From the NCBI GenBank assembly GCA_013399895.1, contig VXBA01004864.1, positions 4,307 through 68,306 on the forward strand: a stretch of 64,000 bases of DNA, given 5' to 3'. The notes under the pieces are model-generated. The model did no database searches and was not told the DNA's origin. It saw nothing but the letters and a program-made list of their open reading frames with translations. Positions 13,253-25,000 of the stretch are shown here, piece after piece. This DNA comes from Serilophus lunatus. Taxonomy: Eukaryota; Chordata; Aves; Passeriformes; Eurylaimidae. Position numbers and translations under genes: made by a program. Within the stretch, counting starts at the first letter, position 1; each line of letters opens with the position of its first letter.

Positions 13253-13507
13253 TGCACGCTGAGGACCTGCACATGGAGCACGGGCCAGGATTTCTATCCC
13301 AGTTTCCTTGCTGTCTGAGAGGGAGGTCTCCAGGCCCAACCAGGCTCTTTCTGCAAAGAAAACCTTCCAAGGACCACTCATCCCACCCAAAGGGAGGTGT
13401 CCAAAATATAGGCAGCTCGATGGCTCTTGGAAAGTTCCTTCACTGGAGTGGGAATTTAGAGCGCTGGCTAACACTCCATACCTGGCTTTATAGTGAGCTC
13501 ATGGAAA

Positions 13508-13560
13508 GCTTTGGGTTGGAAGGGACCTTTAAGATCATCAAGTTCCAAGCCCCCTGGCAC
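13508..13560 (-). mobile_element. CR1 LINE fragment, antisense, very short
   Basis: TTTGGGTTGGAAGGGACC, then AAGATCATCAAGTTCCAA, marks the extreme 3' part of a CR1 element on the minus strand. Only about 50 bases remain. Confidence 0.75.
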
Positions 13561-14214
13561 CAAAAATCTTTGTGTATTGATTCACTGTGCATGTTTCATT
13601 CAAACACTGTGATGGATGCTCTTCACTGAGAAGAAGCAATCCCCAAGCTGATGGATGATCAGCAGTTGATCCAGAGTCATGGAGATGCTTGCATTAGGTG
13701 GTCTGAGCATCTTAATGATGTTCCTTGGGCAAAATTTAGTTAAATTTGGAAGTCAAAGGCTAAATTCCCACTGAATTCAAGGCAAAACTATGATGAGTGT
13801 GGTGTCCCTTTCAGGGACAAAAAATAACAGGGAGAATTGTTTGGTGTGGTCTGTCCTCATGTAAGATTGGCCTGGTGGGCTGCTGGAAACTGTCTGGTGC
13901 CTTCCTGACATGTTCTGCCTGTTGTGACACATCATCCTACAGCTGATGCCACATCCTGGGACAGCAAAGGACGTTATACCGAGGAGTGGGAAGGTGGCTT
14001 TAAAAAAGATACCTGAAAAAGCCAAGGAATCACACCAAGTCTTGGGAGCTCATCTTCTCTGGCCAGTTGTCCCTCGTGTGGCGGGGTGGGCAGAGCTGTG
14101 AGCACAGCCTTGTGCTCTGGGGGCAGAGCTGAGCGCTGCTGCAGGGGCTTCTGAGCACTCAGAAAAGCAATGGGCAGGATGGGCAGGTCAGCATCTCCAT
14201 GAGGCATGCACATC

Positions 14215-14268
14215 AAAAACTCAAAACAAAAATGAAAACAAAAAAAAAGCAAAAAAAAAAAAAAAAGC
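14215..14268 (+). repeat. A-rich tract
   Basis: Repeated AAAACAAAAA and AAAAGC words end in a run of about 17 A. No retroposed body is recognisable next to it. Confidence 0.8.
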
Positions 14269-14349
14269 ACTACATTCACAAAAGACTTCCACAGTTTTAC
14301 TTCCTGGAGGATTTTTCCCTGGTTTCCTCCTAAATGGCGGAGGTTTAAA

Positions 14350-14392
14350 TACACATATATATATTTCTATATATGAATATATATTTTCCACA
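14350..14392. repeat. AT-rich (TA) low-complexity tract
   Basis: Alternating TA words (ATATATATATTTCTATATAT) over about 40 bases. Confidence 0.8.
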
Positions 14393-16172
14393 GACACAAC
14401 CTGACTAGCTCATAGCACACAGTTCTAACACAGCTAAGCTTGGAAACACACCACTGGATTCAGAACACTACACTTACTGATACTGAAAGGTTTAGGCTGT
14501 CAGCACAAGGCAAACAGGACACAGCACACGACACACTGAACTTGGCATTTATTCATCACTAAGGCCAGCAAACGTCACTATCTGAATATCACAGAGCTTT
14601 CCTCCTCTTTGGAAACCTTCTCTCAGCCTTGTAGCCCACCACTCATTTATGTTTCCAAAAAAAAACCCCCGATTCTAATGGGGTGAGACCCCAAAAATGG
14701 GACTCCTCACCCTCCCAACACATCCCTTTTTCTGTTTCACATCTCTAAAACACCCTTAGCAGTAAGACTTCCCTCATTCCAACACCTCTACAGCAACACA
14801 CCTACTTCCCATCCCTCTCTTCGTTCTTCCCAATTGTCCTCTGGAAGTTTCAAGCTAGAGTTCACATTAGGAGAGAAATTTTTGGAGCTGCAAAAAAATA
14901 AAGAAGGAGAACTCTGCACCTTGACTTGCAGCCATTCTGGCTCAGCTTGGTGGTATCAAGATGAATCCTTACGTAGTTGGGACCCAATCCAGGAGTCAGG
15001 CATATAAATTTGGAATGGGCCCACAACTTTCCAAGCTCCCAGTGATCCAATGACCCAGATTCTGGGGGATGCAATGCCAGTCTGTTGGGCCAGTTCACTG
15101 CTGACAAATGGCCCTGCTGTGTTTAGAGCTTCCCAACTGGTTGTGGGGATTTCCTAGAGTAAGGGCACAGTAAACAGGATTAAAACCCTGAGATCTTGTC
15201 TGGGGTGAGTCTGGGGAACCCAGCATCTTTTTTGGGATGCACATGAGCCAACATGAACACCAACAGCTGGAAGGATCAACACACTGGGGGCTGACAGCTC
15301 CAGCCAACCTTGGTGACATGTTTCTTTCTACGCCTTGGAAGGTCATGCCCTGCAAACTAAACCTCTTTCTCAAACCTAACTCTGACTACTGGCACCTCAG
15401 AAGTAAAGAAAGCAGACCAAGGTTCCAAACAAAATAGGAATAACTAAAACAATCCAAAAATTAGGGGAAACAATAGGGAAGAACAACATGCTGATAACCT
15501 TGTCTAACCTGCCACGTGCTTGGAAAGTCTTCACTGCTTTCTACGCCTTCCTTCTCTCATTTTTCTTTAAAAATCAAGGATCCAAGTGGTGTTGATGGGT
15601 GGAGCTGCCTTGATGCAGCTACACCTACCCCCAGCTACCTTGGGGGAGGATTTGGCCCTTAATTTCCAGAGGATCTCCTTTCCTGTTGCTTCTGGAGCAG
15701 AAATCCCACCAATGCCACCAGGGGGAATCGCCCTTGGCCACACCACTGGCTCTGGTGACTTTACAGCAGATCCACAGCACCAAGAATGAACCTGAACCCC
15801 TCTGCCTCCAAAACCCTTCAACACTGGGAGGTGGCCCAACAACAGCCAACACAAAAGGGCCTCATGGGATGAGAGCACAGCCCCTCCAGGGCTCAACAGG
15901 CACTTCCACTCTGTCAAAGCCCTGGAGGACCAAGCCTGAGGAAAAAGGGACAGGCTGTTGGATGTAACCATGATCCATCACCTCCATCTACTACGACCCG
16001 ACTCATGCATTCCCACATCCCTCACTGTGCAGAGCCGTGTTGTGCAGGCAAAGCAGAACAACCTGACCTCAGAAACAAGGATTCCCTAATCCTCCTTGGA
16101 AATAAAACAGAAAAGCTTCTAATACAATCAGAACAAAAAGCAGATTAGAAGCCTCTAATTAATTTTGTGGCC

Positions 16173-16178
16173 TTTATT
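16173..16178 (-). terminator. MAP6: Candidate MAP6 polyadenylation signal
   Basis: TTTATT on the plus strand is AATAAA on the MAP6 strand, about 95 bases after the stop codon of exon 3. Between them lies a nearly pure pyrimidine stretch on the mRNA strand. It would end a transcript stopping in exon 3; other sites further downstream are not excluded. Confidence 0.45.
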
Positions 16179-16183
16179 TAATC

Positions 16184-16259
16184 AAAGGGGGAGGAAGGGA
16201 GAAATTAAAAAAGGAAGGAAAAAAGAAAAAAAAGGAAAAAAATGAGTAAGAAAGGAAAG
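16184..16259 (+). repeat. Polypurine tract (U/C-rich in the MAP6 transcript)
   Basis: GGGGGAGGAAGGGAG followed by A-rich words with scattered G, with almost no pyrimidine. In MAP6 sense it is a T/C-rich tract immediately after the stop codon. Confidence 0.8.
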
Positions 16260-16270
16260 TGCAGTGACAT

Positions 16271-16471
16271 TTACTCTTTTGCCTCAGCCAGTTTATTGTT
16301 CATCTCTTTGCTTTTCTCCTTGTCCTCTGGCTTTGCTGTGTTGGAGGTCTCGGCGCTCTTTTTCTTGGCAGCCCGGCCAGATGCAATCTGCTTGTCTTTG
16401 GCCTTTTTCAGGGGTTTATGGCTTGTTGTGGTCTTTTTTGGTTTGGAAGGCTTTATGCTAGGCTTTTCCAC
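16271..16471 (-). CDS. MAP6: MAP6 coding exon 3 (last seen)
   Basis: It begins after a TGCAG acceptor at phase 0 with VEKPSIKPSKPKK and ends LAEAKE plus TAA: 66 residues, strongly basic. The final bases read AAAAGAGTAAATG, so a GTAAAT donor overlaps the stop codon. Splicing there would skip the stop; reading through gives the short protein. The acceptor phase agrees with the exon 2 donor. Confidence 0.92.
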   Translation of the reverse strand: MEKPSIKPSKPKKTTTSHKPLKKAKDKQIASGRAAKKKSAETSNTAKPEDKEKSKEMNNKLAEAKE

Positions 16472-19400
16472 CTGCATGGAGGGCGACAGGCGAAACAACA
16501 CAGACATGGAGAAAGAGAGAGGGAGAGAGAGACACACACAAGGACAGGTGGAAAAGAGGATTTAGATCAGAAACAGCACAAATGTTCCTTATCTGCTCAG
16601 CTCTGCCCTGCCATGAAGGCAGGGGAGCAGGTGGGCTCATGCTGGGTTGCAAATGGGCAGCTCCTTTTATGATGCCCTGAAGTCATGGTGGCCCTGGAGC
16701 CAGCAGAGCCCATCGTATCCAGATCAGGACACAGCAGGAGAAGGGAATATTAGCAGGCAATGTATCAATTCCTCCATCATTCTCTGACTTCAGGAGGGGC
16801 TTTGCAAGCTCACAGGGGATTGTCTCTCTTGGGATTGGAAGCAGAGAAATGATGCTCAGGACAAAAAGGCTGCTACAAATCCCCACCCTTCTTGCAGGAC
16901 AGGACTCCTCTGCCTGTTTGTCCTTAACAGATTCCCACAAGAGAGAGAAATTACTCAGGGATACCTGAGGTGCAGGACACTGACTGGCACTTAAAAAAAA
17001 GTTCACAATATGTCTTCTTTCTACACTCCCCAAAACAGGAAGGATAGCTACAAAATTAAGGAGGAACAGAAGCCTTCAACTCCTCCATGCTCACCCTGCC
17101 ATCCCTCTGAGAATTCCTAAATCTAAGCATTCATAAGCTCTGGGAAGGACTAATGGCCCTGGGTTTAAAACTGCACAGACTGACTTCTTTTATAAGCAGT
17201 TCCTCCACTGCTCCTAGAAAAGATGGCAGGAACACATTTCAGCTCAGGCCCTTCTTGACACAGATCAAAGCCAGAAGTGTGTCCTGTCAAAATTAGTGGA
17301 GTGCTTGGAATTAAATGCACATGAACATCTTGTTACTGGGATAAAGCATAATGTGGGGTTCCTACAGCTTTGGAGGGACAAAGAGAAAGCTGCCTGGATA
17401 AGCATACAGGGAATGAGAACAAAAAACCCTCTTTGTTTGGGCCCTGCCCTCACTTCTTTACAGTTTGGTGTAGGGCACTACTGTCTCCAAAGTGCATCAA
17501 GCTGTTCTAGAGCCCTTAAAGACCATCCAGTTCCAAATCCCTGCCATGGGCAGGGACACCTCCCACTATCCCAGCGGGCTCCAACCTGGCCTTGGACACT
17601 TCCAGAGATGGGGCAGCCACAGCTTCTCTGCCCAACCTGTGCCAGGGCCTCCCCACCCTCCCAGCCAGGAATTCCTTCCCAATCTCCCATCTCTCCCTGC
17701 CCTCTGGCACTGGGAAGCCATTCCCTGTGTCCTGTCCCTCCTTCCCTTGTCCCCAGTCCCTCTCCAGCTCTCCTGGAGCCCCTTTAGGCTCTGGAAGGGG
17801 CTCCAAGGTCTCCCTGGATCCTTTTCTTCTCCAGCTGAACACCCCCAGCTCTCCCAGCCTGGCTCCAGAGCACAGGGGCTCCAGCCCTTGGAGCATCTCG
17901 GTGGCCTCCTCTGGACTCTCTCCAGCAGCTCCACATCCTTCAGGAATGTTGTTCCCCAGCTCTGGAGGCAGCTCTGCAGGTGGGGTCTCACCTGAGGGGG
18001 CAGAGGGGCAGAATCCCCCCCTCCCCTCCTGCCCAGGCTGTGGGATCAGCCCAGGGAATGGGGGAAGCTCCCCTTTAGTTTTTCATTCACCACTTTGTCC
18101 AAGGTGGGTCCCAAGATGCACCCACTGGTAGAATGAAGATGTCCCAAGGAATGACAGCAGTCCCCCTCCTGCCACGTTCCTCACCTTTGGAGGTTCTTTG
18201 TAGGGTTCACTGTAGAGGGTGCGTATCCTCCTGCGTTCCAGGTATTTGTTGTCAGCTGGAGAAGGCTTACTGGTTTCCCCCTTGAACTGAGCACTGTAAC
18301 TGGTTTCGTGGGTCATTTTCTCATCTGGTGGCTTGTACTGGGGCTTCGCTTTTATGGCCTTCACGGGCTTCACGTCTATCCAGGGTCTGAACTCGTTTCT
18401 GAGGATCAAAAAGGAATTTAAGTCAAGGATTGAACCCAGTCAGGGATTGAGCAATGACAGCATGGGGGTGGAACCCTGCATTGCTCAACATCTGTGGGGA
18501 AGGGATTTTGCCCCATCCACAGAAACTGGCTCCCAACAGCTCATTTTTTACCTCATCCAAAACCCACTGGTAAATTATGAGAAATTCAGGAGACCTGTGG
18601 TCTATTAAAATCAGCCAGTCCTTCCCACCCCTTACCCATATCTGTGAATTGTATGGTTCCACCTGTATTGCACCAAGTTATGCACAACAGTTTTGTTAAT
18701 TCCACACTGACAAATAAATAATTAAGATAAAACTGTCTTAGATGTAAACTCAAGCAGAGCAGGAAATGCCCAGTTTATCAGGTATTGTGAGCTATGGCTT
18801 CTCTTTATATGCTGATAGGGAATTCCTGAATTGCTGGAAAACACTAACATCATCTTTCATTTCTCTTGGACAGAGCTGCACCTTTTTGGAGGAAAAAAAC
18901 CCTCAACCACATTGAAAGATTTTTACCATCCACAGCCTTCTTCTCTTGTTTCTTTTCTAGTTCTTCCCAACACAGCACCAACATCTTCCCTGTTTTGAGG
19001 CAAACCATTTAATTTTCTAAAAATCACTATTCACCTGAGAATGGGGATGGAGAAACCCCAAATGTGTTGGTACTTTACAGGGGTTGTGCTCAGACATAAT
19101 CCAGGGTGTGTTTAGATCCAATGCAAGGTCTCTGCAAAGGGGTGAATTTTCCTTGGAAATCAGAGAATTGCAGAATGGTTTGGGTTGGAAAGGATCTTAA
19201 AGCTCAACCCCCTTCCATGGGCACTAGACCAAGCTCTTAATTGCAGGACTTCTGAGGCAATGAGACCTCTGAGTTGCAGACCCTGCCCCTCCTGCCTTGT
19301 TCCCTTCCACCACTTTTGGCCTCTCCCTCCTTTTCAGCCTGGATTATCAGGGAAATGAACTCCGTGTGAGGGGACTGGCAGTCAATCCCTTCCCAGAATA

Positions 19401-22040
19401 GCTTTGAACATCTTAATCAGCTTCAACCAAATTTGACAAATGGCCATGGAGATATTCAGCTTTCCCTTTTATGAAGATAAGCAGCTGGACTGAGTCCAGA
19501 GGCTCAGGAAAGCTTCAGGATGGGCAAGCACGCATCATCAGAGGATGCTCAGACAGGGATGCTGAGCTGCAGAAGGTCATCTGGTGTCCTCGGGGACTGG
19601 TAACTCATGATCCCTCCATGTCCAGGATCAGGGCAGCTCCATGCCTGCTCAGTACTAGGCTTCCCATTCATATAATCCCTCTGGAAAGATGGAAAAAAGC
19701 ATTTTTCTTCCAAGATAACTGCTCCTCTGGGGTGTGTTTCCCTCGTCTGACACCTGTGTTAGTGACTCACTACAGCTGCAGGGTGGTTTCAGTTGCTCCT
19801 GCAACACTAAAACCTAACTGTGGTGCAGAGAAAGACCCTGCAGTTCTGAGAGTTCCCTCATTGCTGGGCAGCATCCCAAGGCAAATTTGTGGGGAAGGTG
19901 CCCAAAAGCTGCAAATTCCTTCTGCAATCTGAAACAACCCCCTGAAAATGCTATTTCCCCCCTCCCTGTTCTCAGAATCAAGGACTTAAAGAGTTTATCC
20001 ATCCCCAGACATGGGCTGTACAGGATGGGGCAGATACCTTGCAAATGAATAGGCAGCAGATTTTAGATGCCAGCTCCACTGGCACTGATCCAGGCCAATT
20101 CCAGGCCAAATCCATCATCTCCACGGACAAAATAATGAATGCTGGAGAAAAGGGACACCAGGAACTTCATGGTGGAGTTCTGCACTCAGAGGGTATTTCC
20201 AGCTTGATCTGGAAAACCACTGCTCAATGTGAAAAAGAAAAATATTCAGGTTTTTCACTGAAGGAGAAAAAAAAAGATTCTATACAAAATATTTGGCCTG
20301 AATTAATTCTAAAGTGAATTTTTTTTTCAGTTTCTTTAATACTTTTCCATCCCATTTTTTTTTCTTATTCTACTCAGGAAAACACAAAAGGACCATGAAT
20401 CCTCTTATGAAGCAAAACATCAAAATGCCTCACAAGGAGTATCTCAGAACATCACATTCGTCTTTAATATTCCTCTAAATAAAACACCAATGAAAAAAAG
20501 ATACATTTGGGCCAAACTAAGTAGAAAATTTGGGATTTTAAAATTATTTTGCCTTTGTGGAATAGAGTATGATTTTTTTCCAAATATTCCCCAGCTCCCT
20601 TATCCCTCTTAATGCAGGAAAAGAGATTTTCAGTGAGATGAAGTACTGGGAAACCCAAAATCAATGGTAATGGCTGGCTGAACTCTGGAACTCAATGCCA
20701 AAGGGGGACACTGAAGTCCAGTAAATAATGGGATTTCATTAAGTCATGGCTGTTTAGATGGATATTGAGAGTTGTCAAAGAACATTTCAACAACACAGTG
20801 TTGAGATCATTAACACAGTTTTTCACCATTTACCTATTCTCTACAAATTATGGGCCAAAGCAGGAGTTATTCCATGATGTAGGAATCCCCTCCAAACTCC
20901 CTCTGGTTGTCAGGTCCTGGCTGTGATCAGCTAAAGATTCTGGACTGCAAACAAATTCTGCACAGGAAGCATTGCTCAGATGAGGAGCAGGCCCGTGTTT
21001 TGATCCTAAAGCTGTTCTCTTCCCTAATGGGAACTGAAAATATACTGGAACCCAGTATAAACAGGCTGAGCATCCCCCTGCAAACACAACTGATTTTAAA
21101 GACAAGGCTGATCAATGGTTGCGGCTCTGCCAGAGCCAAAACCTGATTCCCAACCCATTTCCAGCAGTGAAGGAACACTGCCCCAGGCTGAGATCGCTCC
21201 TGCCATAGGGAGGAGCACAATGTGCTGTTGCCTCCCAGGGAAACAAGCCTAAATTTCTGGGCTGGATTGATTTCTTGCAGCTTCTGACATGTTACTGCAA
21301 CACAGGGTGTTGCTGGAGAGAGTCCAGAGGAGCCAGGCTGGGAGAGCTGGGGGTGTTCAGCTGGAGAAGGGAAGGATCCAGGGAGACCTTGGAGCCCCTT
21401 CCAGAGCCTAAAGGGGCTCCAGGAGAGCTGGAGAGGGACCGGGGACAAGGGATGGAGATACAGGACACAGGGAATGGCTTCCCAGTGCCAGAGGGCAGGG
21501 AGGATTGGGAAGGAATTCCTGGCTGGGAGGGTGGAGAGGCCCTGGCACAGGGTGCCCAGAGAAGCTGTGGCTGCCCTATCCCTGGGAGTGTCCAAGGCCA
21601 GGTTGGAGCCCGCTGGGATAGTGGGAGGTGTCCCTGCCCACGGAACTGCATGATGTTTAAGGTCCCTCCCAGCCCAACCATTCTGTGACTGTGATTCAGC
21701 CATTTCATCCCATTTTCCACTTCAGCCTCTCCAGTTAAAACACCAATTCCAACCAGCCCCTGGTTTCAATGGCCTTGTCAACACACCAGATTTGCCACTG
21801 CTAGTGTAAGAAGTCCCCTGTCACTGCCTGCTGCATCCAGTGCTGTCTCCAGCTCCTACATGGATGCTTAATGACAGCTTTATCCTCTAATTAATTCCTG
21901 AGCTATCATCTTGTACACAATAATTTACTGTAAAGCAGCACTCAGACTGTGAATGGTAGAAAGAAGCTCTTGGTGCCCATGATTATTTTTTTCCCCAAAC
22001 ATTAATAATGAACCTCTAAGACATGCACACACCCACACAA

Positions 22041-22071
<31 letters not shown>

Positions 22072-25000
22072 CACACAATATATGTACACAGAGCAAGTCA
22101 GTTTGGACAAACCATTATCTTAACTGTGTGCAAACAGTAAAACATTATGAAATATGTTAAAACTTGGACAATGGACAATGGGTGAGTGGGAGCAGGATGG
22201 GGAGGGAGCAGTATCCCTGGTTAGGGCCCATCAAGCACAGCACTGCCATGGAGAGGAGGAAAGTGCTGAGCCTTCAAGAAGGTGACTTTGGCACTGGTTG
22301 AAGGAGCAAGACTTGATTAATGTTATTGAAAAGGATGAAGTCAAGTCATTTGGCAGAACAGAACCATGCTGTGATCCATTTACAAAAGCTGCTTGAGTCA
22401 GCAACCCACAAATCATGGATATTGCATTGCCTGAGGGCCATGGAACATGGGCTTCCAAGGAGGAAGAATTATGGCACGGGCTGTTACGTGTGAAACGTCA
22501 CAAATACAGGACCGAAGGTGATGGTGAGCCCTGAGAGGGCCAAGGAGCTGAGGGAGATACGTAGTTGGGGACAAGTAACCCCAACAGTAACAGCCCTGCC
22601 ACTGCTCAAGCCTCGGCATGGAGAGAGTGGAGGAACAGCCAGCATGGAGAGGTCCATGTATGAGGAGGAAAGGTGAGATAATCCCCAGGGTCTGACTGAG
22701 TGGCACAGATTTGTGACACAAAGTCAAGTTTCTGGGTAAACACCAGCACCCTCATGACCATCTCCTTCCTTCCACTGCTGCCTTCACCTTAGCTCTGCTC
22801 TCCAGCCTGAAGCATCCAGCCTGAGTTTGTTCAATTCCCATCCAAATCACAGATGCAGAAGGATGGGTCTCCCCAAAGAAAGGTCAGGATGCAGTGTTTG
22901 ACAAGAGGCAGCTCTTCTGTCACAGCAATATTGTCCAACTGGTTGTATTTTGCTGCTGCCTTCAGGGAATCATTACTTCCCTTCTTTCTGTGTCTGTAAT
23001 GCAGCTCAAAATTAGTGTTGCTCTCTGATTCCACTTCTGGTCTGTGTGACACTGTAATTGCCCATCCTGGCACAGGAGGAGAAATGTTCTCACCAGCAAA
23101 GCGGGTAAAGGAGGAAGATGGTGAAAATGAAGTGGCAGCTATTGTTTTGCCACGTGCTCAGGCTCCAAAGACACCCAATTTTATCCTGTTTTAGTGTACA
23201 AAGTAAAATACAGACATCTAACCCAAACTTCTTATTTGTGTGTGCTTTGAATGGATAGTATGGCTTGGGTTGGAGGGGACCTTTAAAGGTCCCCTAGTCC
23301 AAATTCCCTGAAATGAGCAGTGGTGTCTTCAACTAGATCAGGTCATGTTTTGTAGGGATAAATACAAATAAAATAATAAAATATGCATCATACTAACAAC
23401 AAAATGCATGAAGGTGTAATATATAAACCATAGAAAATACACAGTATTGGTGCAGATATTTTTTGCAAGAACTCCCCTGGCAGAAACCCCTTGAATCCAA
23501 CACAGTGAATATTCCACAGCAAACAGTTCTGCAGCTTGAGGAGCTGCATTCCCACTGTGTCCCAAGCTTGTGACACAAGTCAGGGACAGGGAGACGTGCT
23601 ACACATGACACAGGCACTGTGACACCAGCACAGCCTTGAAAAATGCAATACAGATGTGGATGAATGCAGATTAACCTACATTTGGTGTTACCACCCAACT
23701 CTCCCAGGCCTCTGTGTGTGTGTGTGTATTTGAGCTTGTCCTATTTCTTTCCAAAATTTTATGTCCATATTATGAATCTAAAGTACTTTTAAGCATATAA
23801 AAGCGCCAAGCCAGTCACTTGGAGAGAGGACTGAATTGTACTTGCTATTTTATGCATTTTATGCACCCATTGAACGTTTCTGTGTTTGAAGTTAAGAGGT
23901 TGTAATTCTTTTTAACTGGGAAAACCATAACAGGGCTGGGTGGGAACTAAGTAGATGAAAAGAGAGAGCTGAGGATTGAGCAAAGATCTTAAGATAAAGG
24001 ATTACTGAGCTAAGAGAACACAATGAAAGGCTGAGTTGGATTTCCCCTCCCATCTTTACCCTTAATACTGTTTTATTTCAGGAGCTGCAAAATCTAGTTA
24101 TAAAATTGATTTGGGCTGTAGAAAATAAAGTGCAGAGCTCCTTGCAAGGCATAAGTGGAATTACTGGAAAGGAAACACATGAAAATTCCACTGAAATTGC
24201 CCTGGGTGATGTGGGGAAGGTTGTTCTAAAGCATCATGAAAGACTTGGACAAGGTGGAATGGCTTCAAACTGAAAGAAGGGAGATTTAGATGGGATGGAT
24301 TTTAAGGAAAAATTCCTCCCTGTGAGGGTGGGGAGGCCCTGGCACAGGGTGCCCAGAGAAGCTGTGGCTGCCCCATCCCTGGGAGTGTCCAAGGTCAGGA
24401 TGGAGCAAGCTGGGATAGTGGGAGGTGTCCCTGCCCATGGCAGGGGGTGGAACTGGATGAGCTTTAAGGTCCCTTCCAACCCATTGTGTGACTCTGCAAC
24501 TAAACTGGGCTGAGCATTTTCCCCCACCAAGCGTGGGAAACCACCAGCATCACTTGTGCATCACTAATGTTGTAATGGGAAGGACTCACTGACTCCAGCT
24601 CCCAAACATCTGGATTAGTCCCATGGGACCAAACTGGTAAATACTGGGACGATCAAACCTGGCTCAGAGGAGTCTGGGGAAGAGACAGCAGAAGGCCCTA
24701 GAGCAGATGGCTCTATTGTGAAATCTCCTCCTAATTAGTTAAAAACAAGGGCTGATGGGAGTGAACAAAGCAATTAGTGGTCACTGCAGGTACCACACTC
24801 TCCGCACCAAAGCCATCGTGAAATAAAAAAGAGAAAGGAAAGGAGGATTCTCAGAAAGCTTGATACATGAAATGGTGAGAAAGTATGTTCTGCAAGAAGG
24901 TTATTTTATAATTGGTTGTTTTCAAGGGCTTCTCTAGTGCCTGCAAGGAGTGTAAAGCTCTGAAAGCAAAGTTTAGACCAAAGGGGTTGTGTCCTTATAC

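Larger units (their letters stand above)
11961..16172. other. Non-coding stretch with simple repeats, downstream of MAP6
   Basis: This holds one small CR1 piece (13508-13560) and several simple repeats, listed separately. I searched it by eye on the minus strand for the C-terminal repeat exon that mammalian long MAP6 carries and found no match. No other gene is recognisable. Confidence 0.55.

Noticed and set aside
15567..15971. Minus-strand frame as the missing MAP6 C-terminal exon
   Set aside because: It lacks the short repeated Val/Pro/Lys/Asp/Gln motifs of mammalian long MAP6 and shows no similarity by eye.
20927..21703. 258-residue open frame on the minus strand
   Set aside because: Its first two thirds are the antisense of a CR1 element and the rest has no recognised domain.
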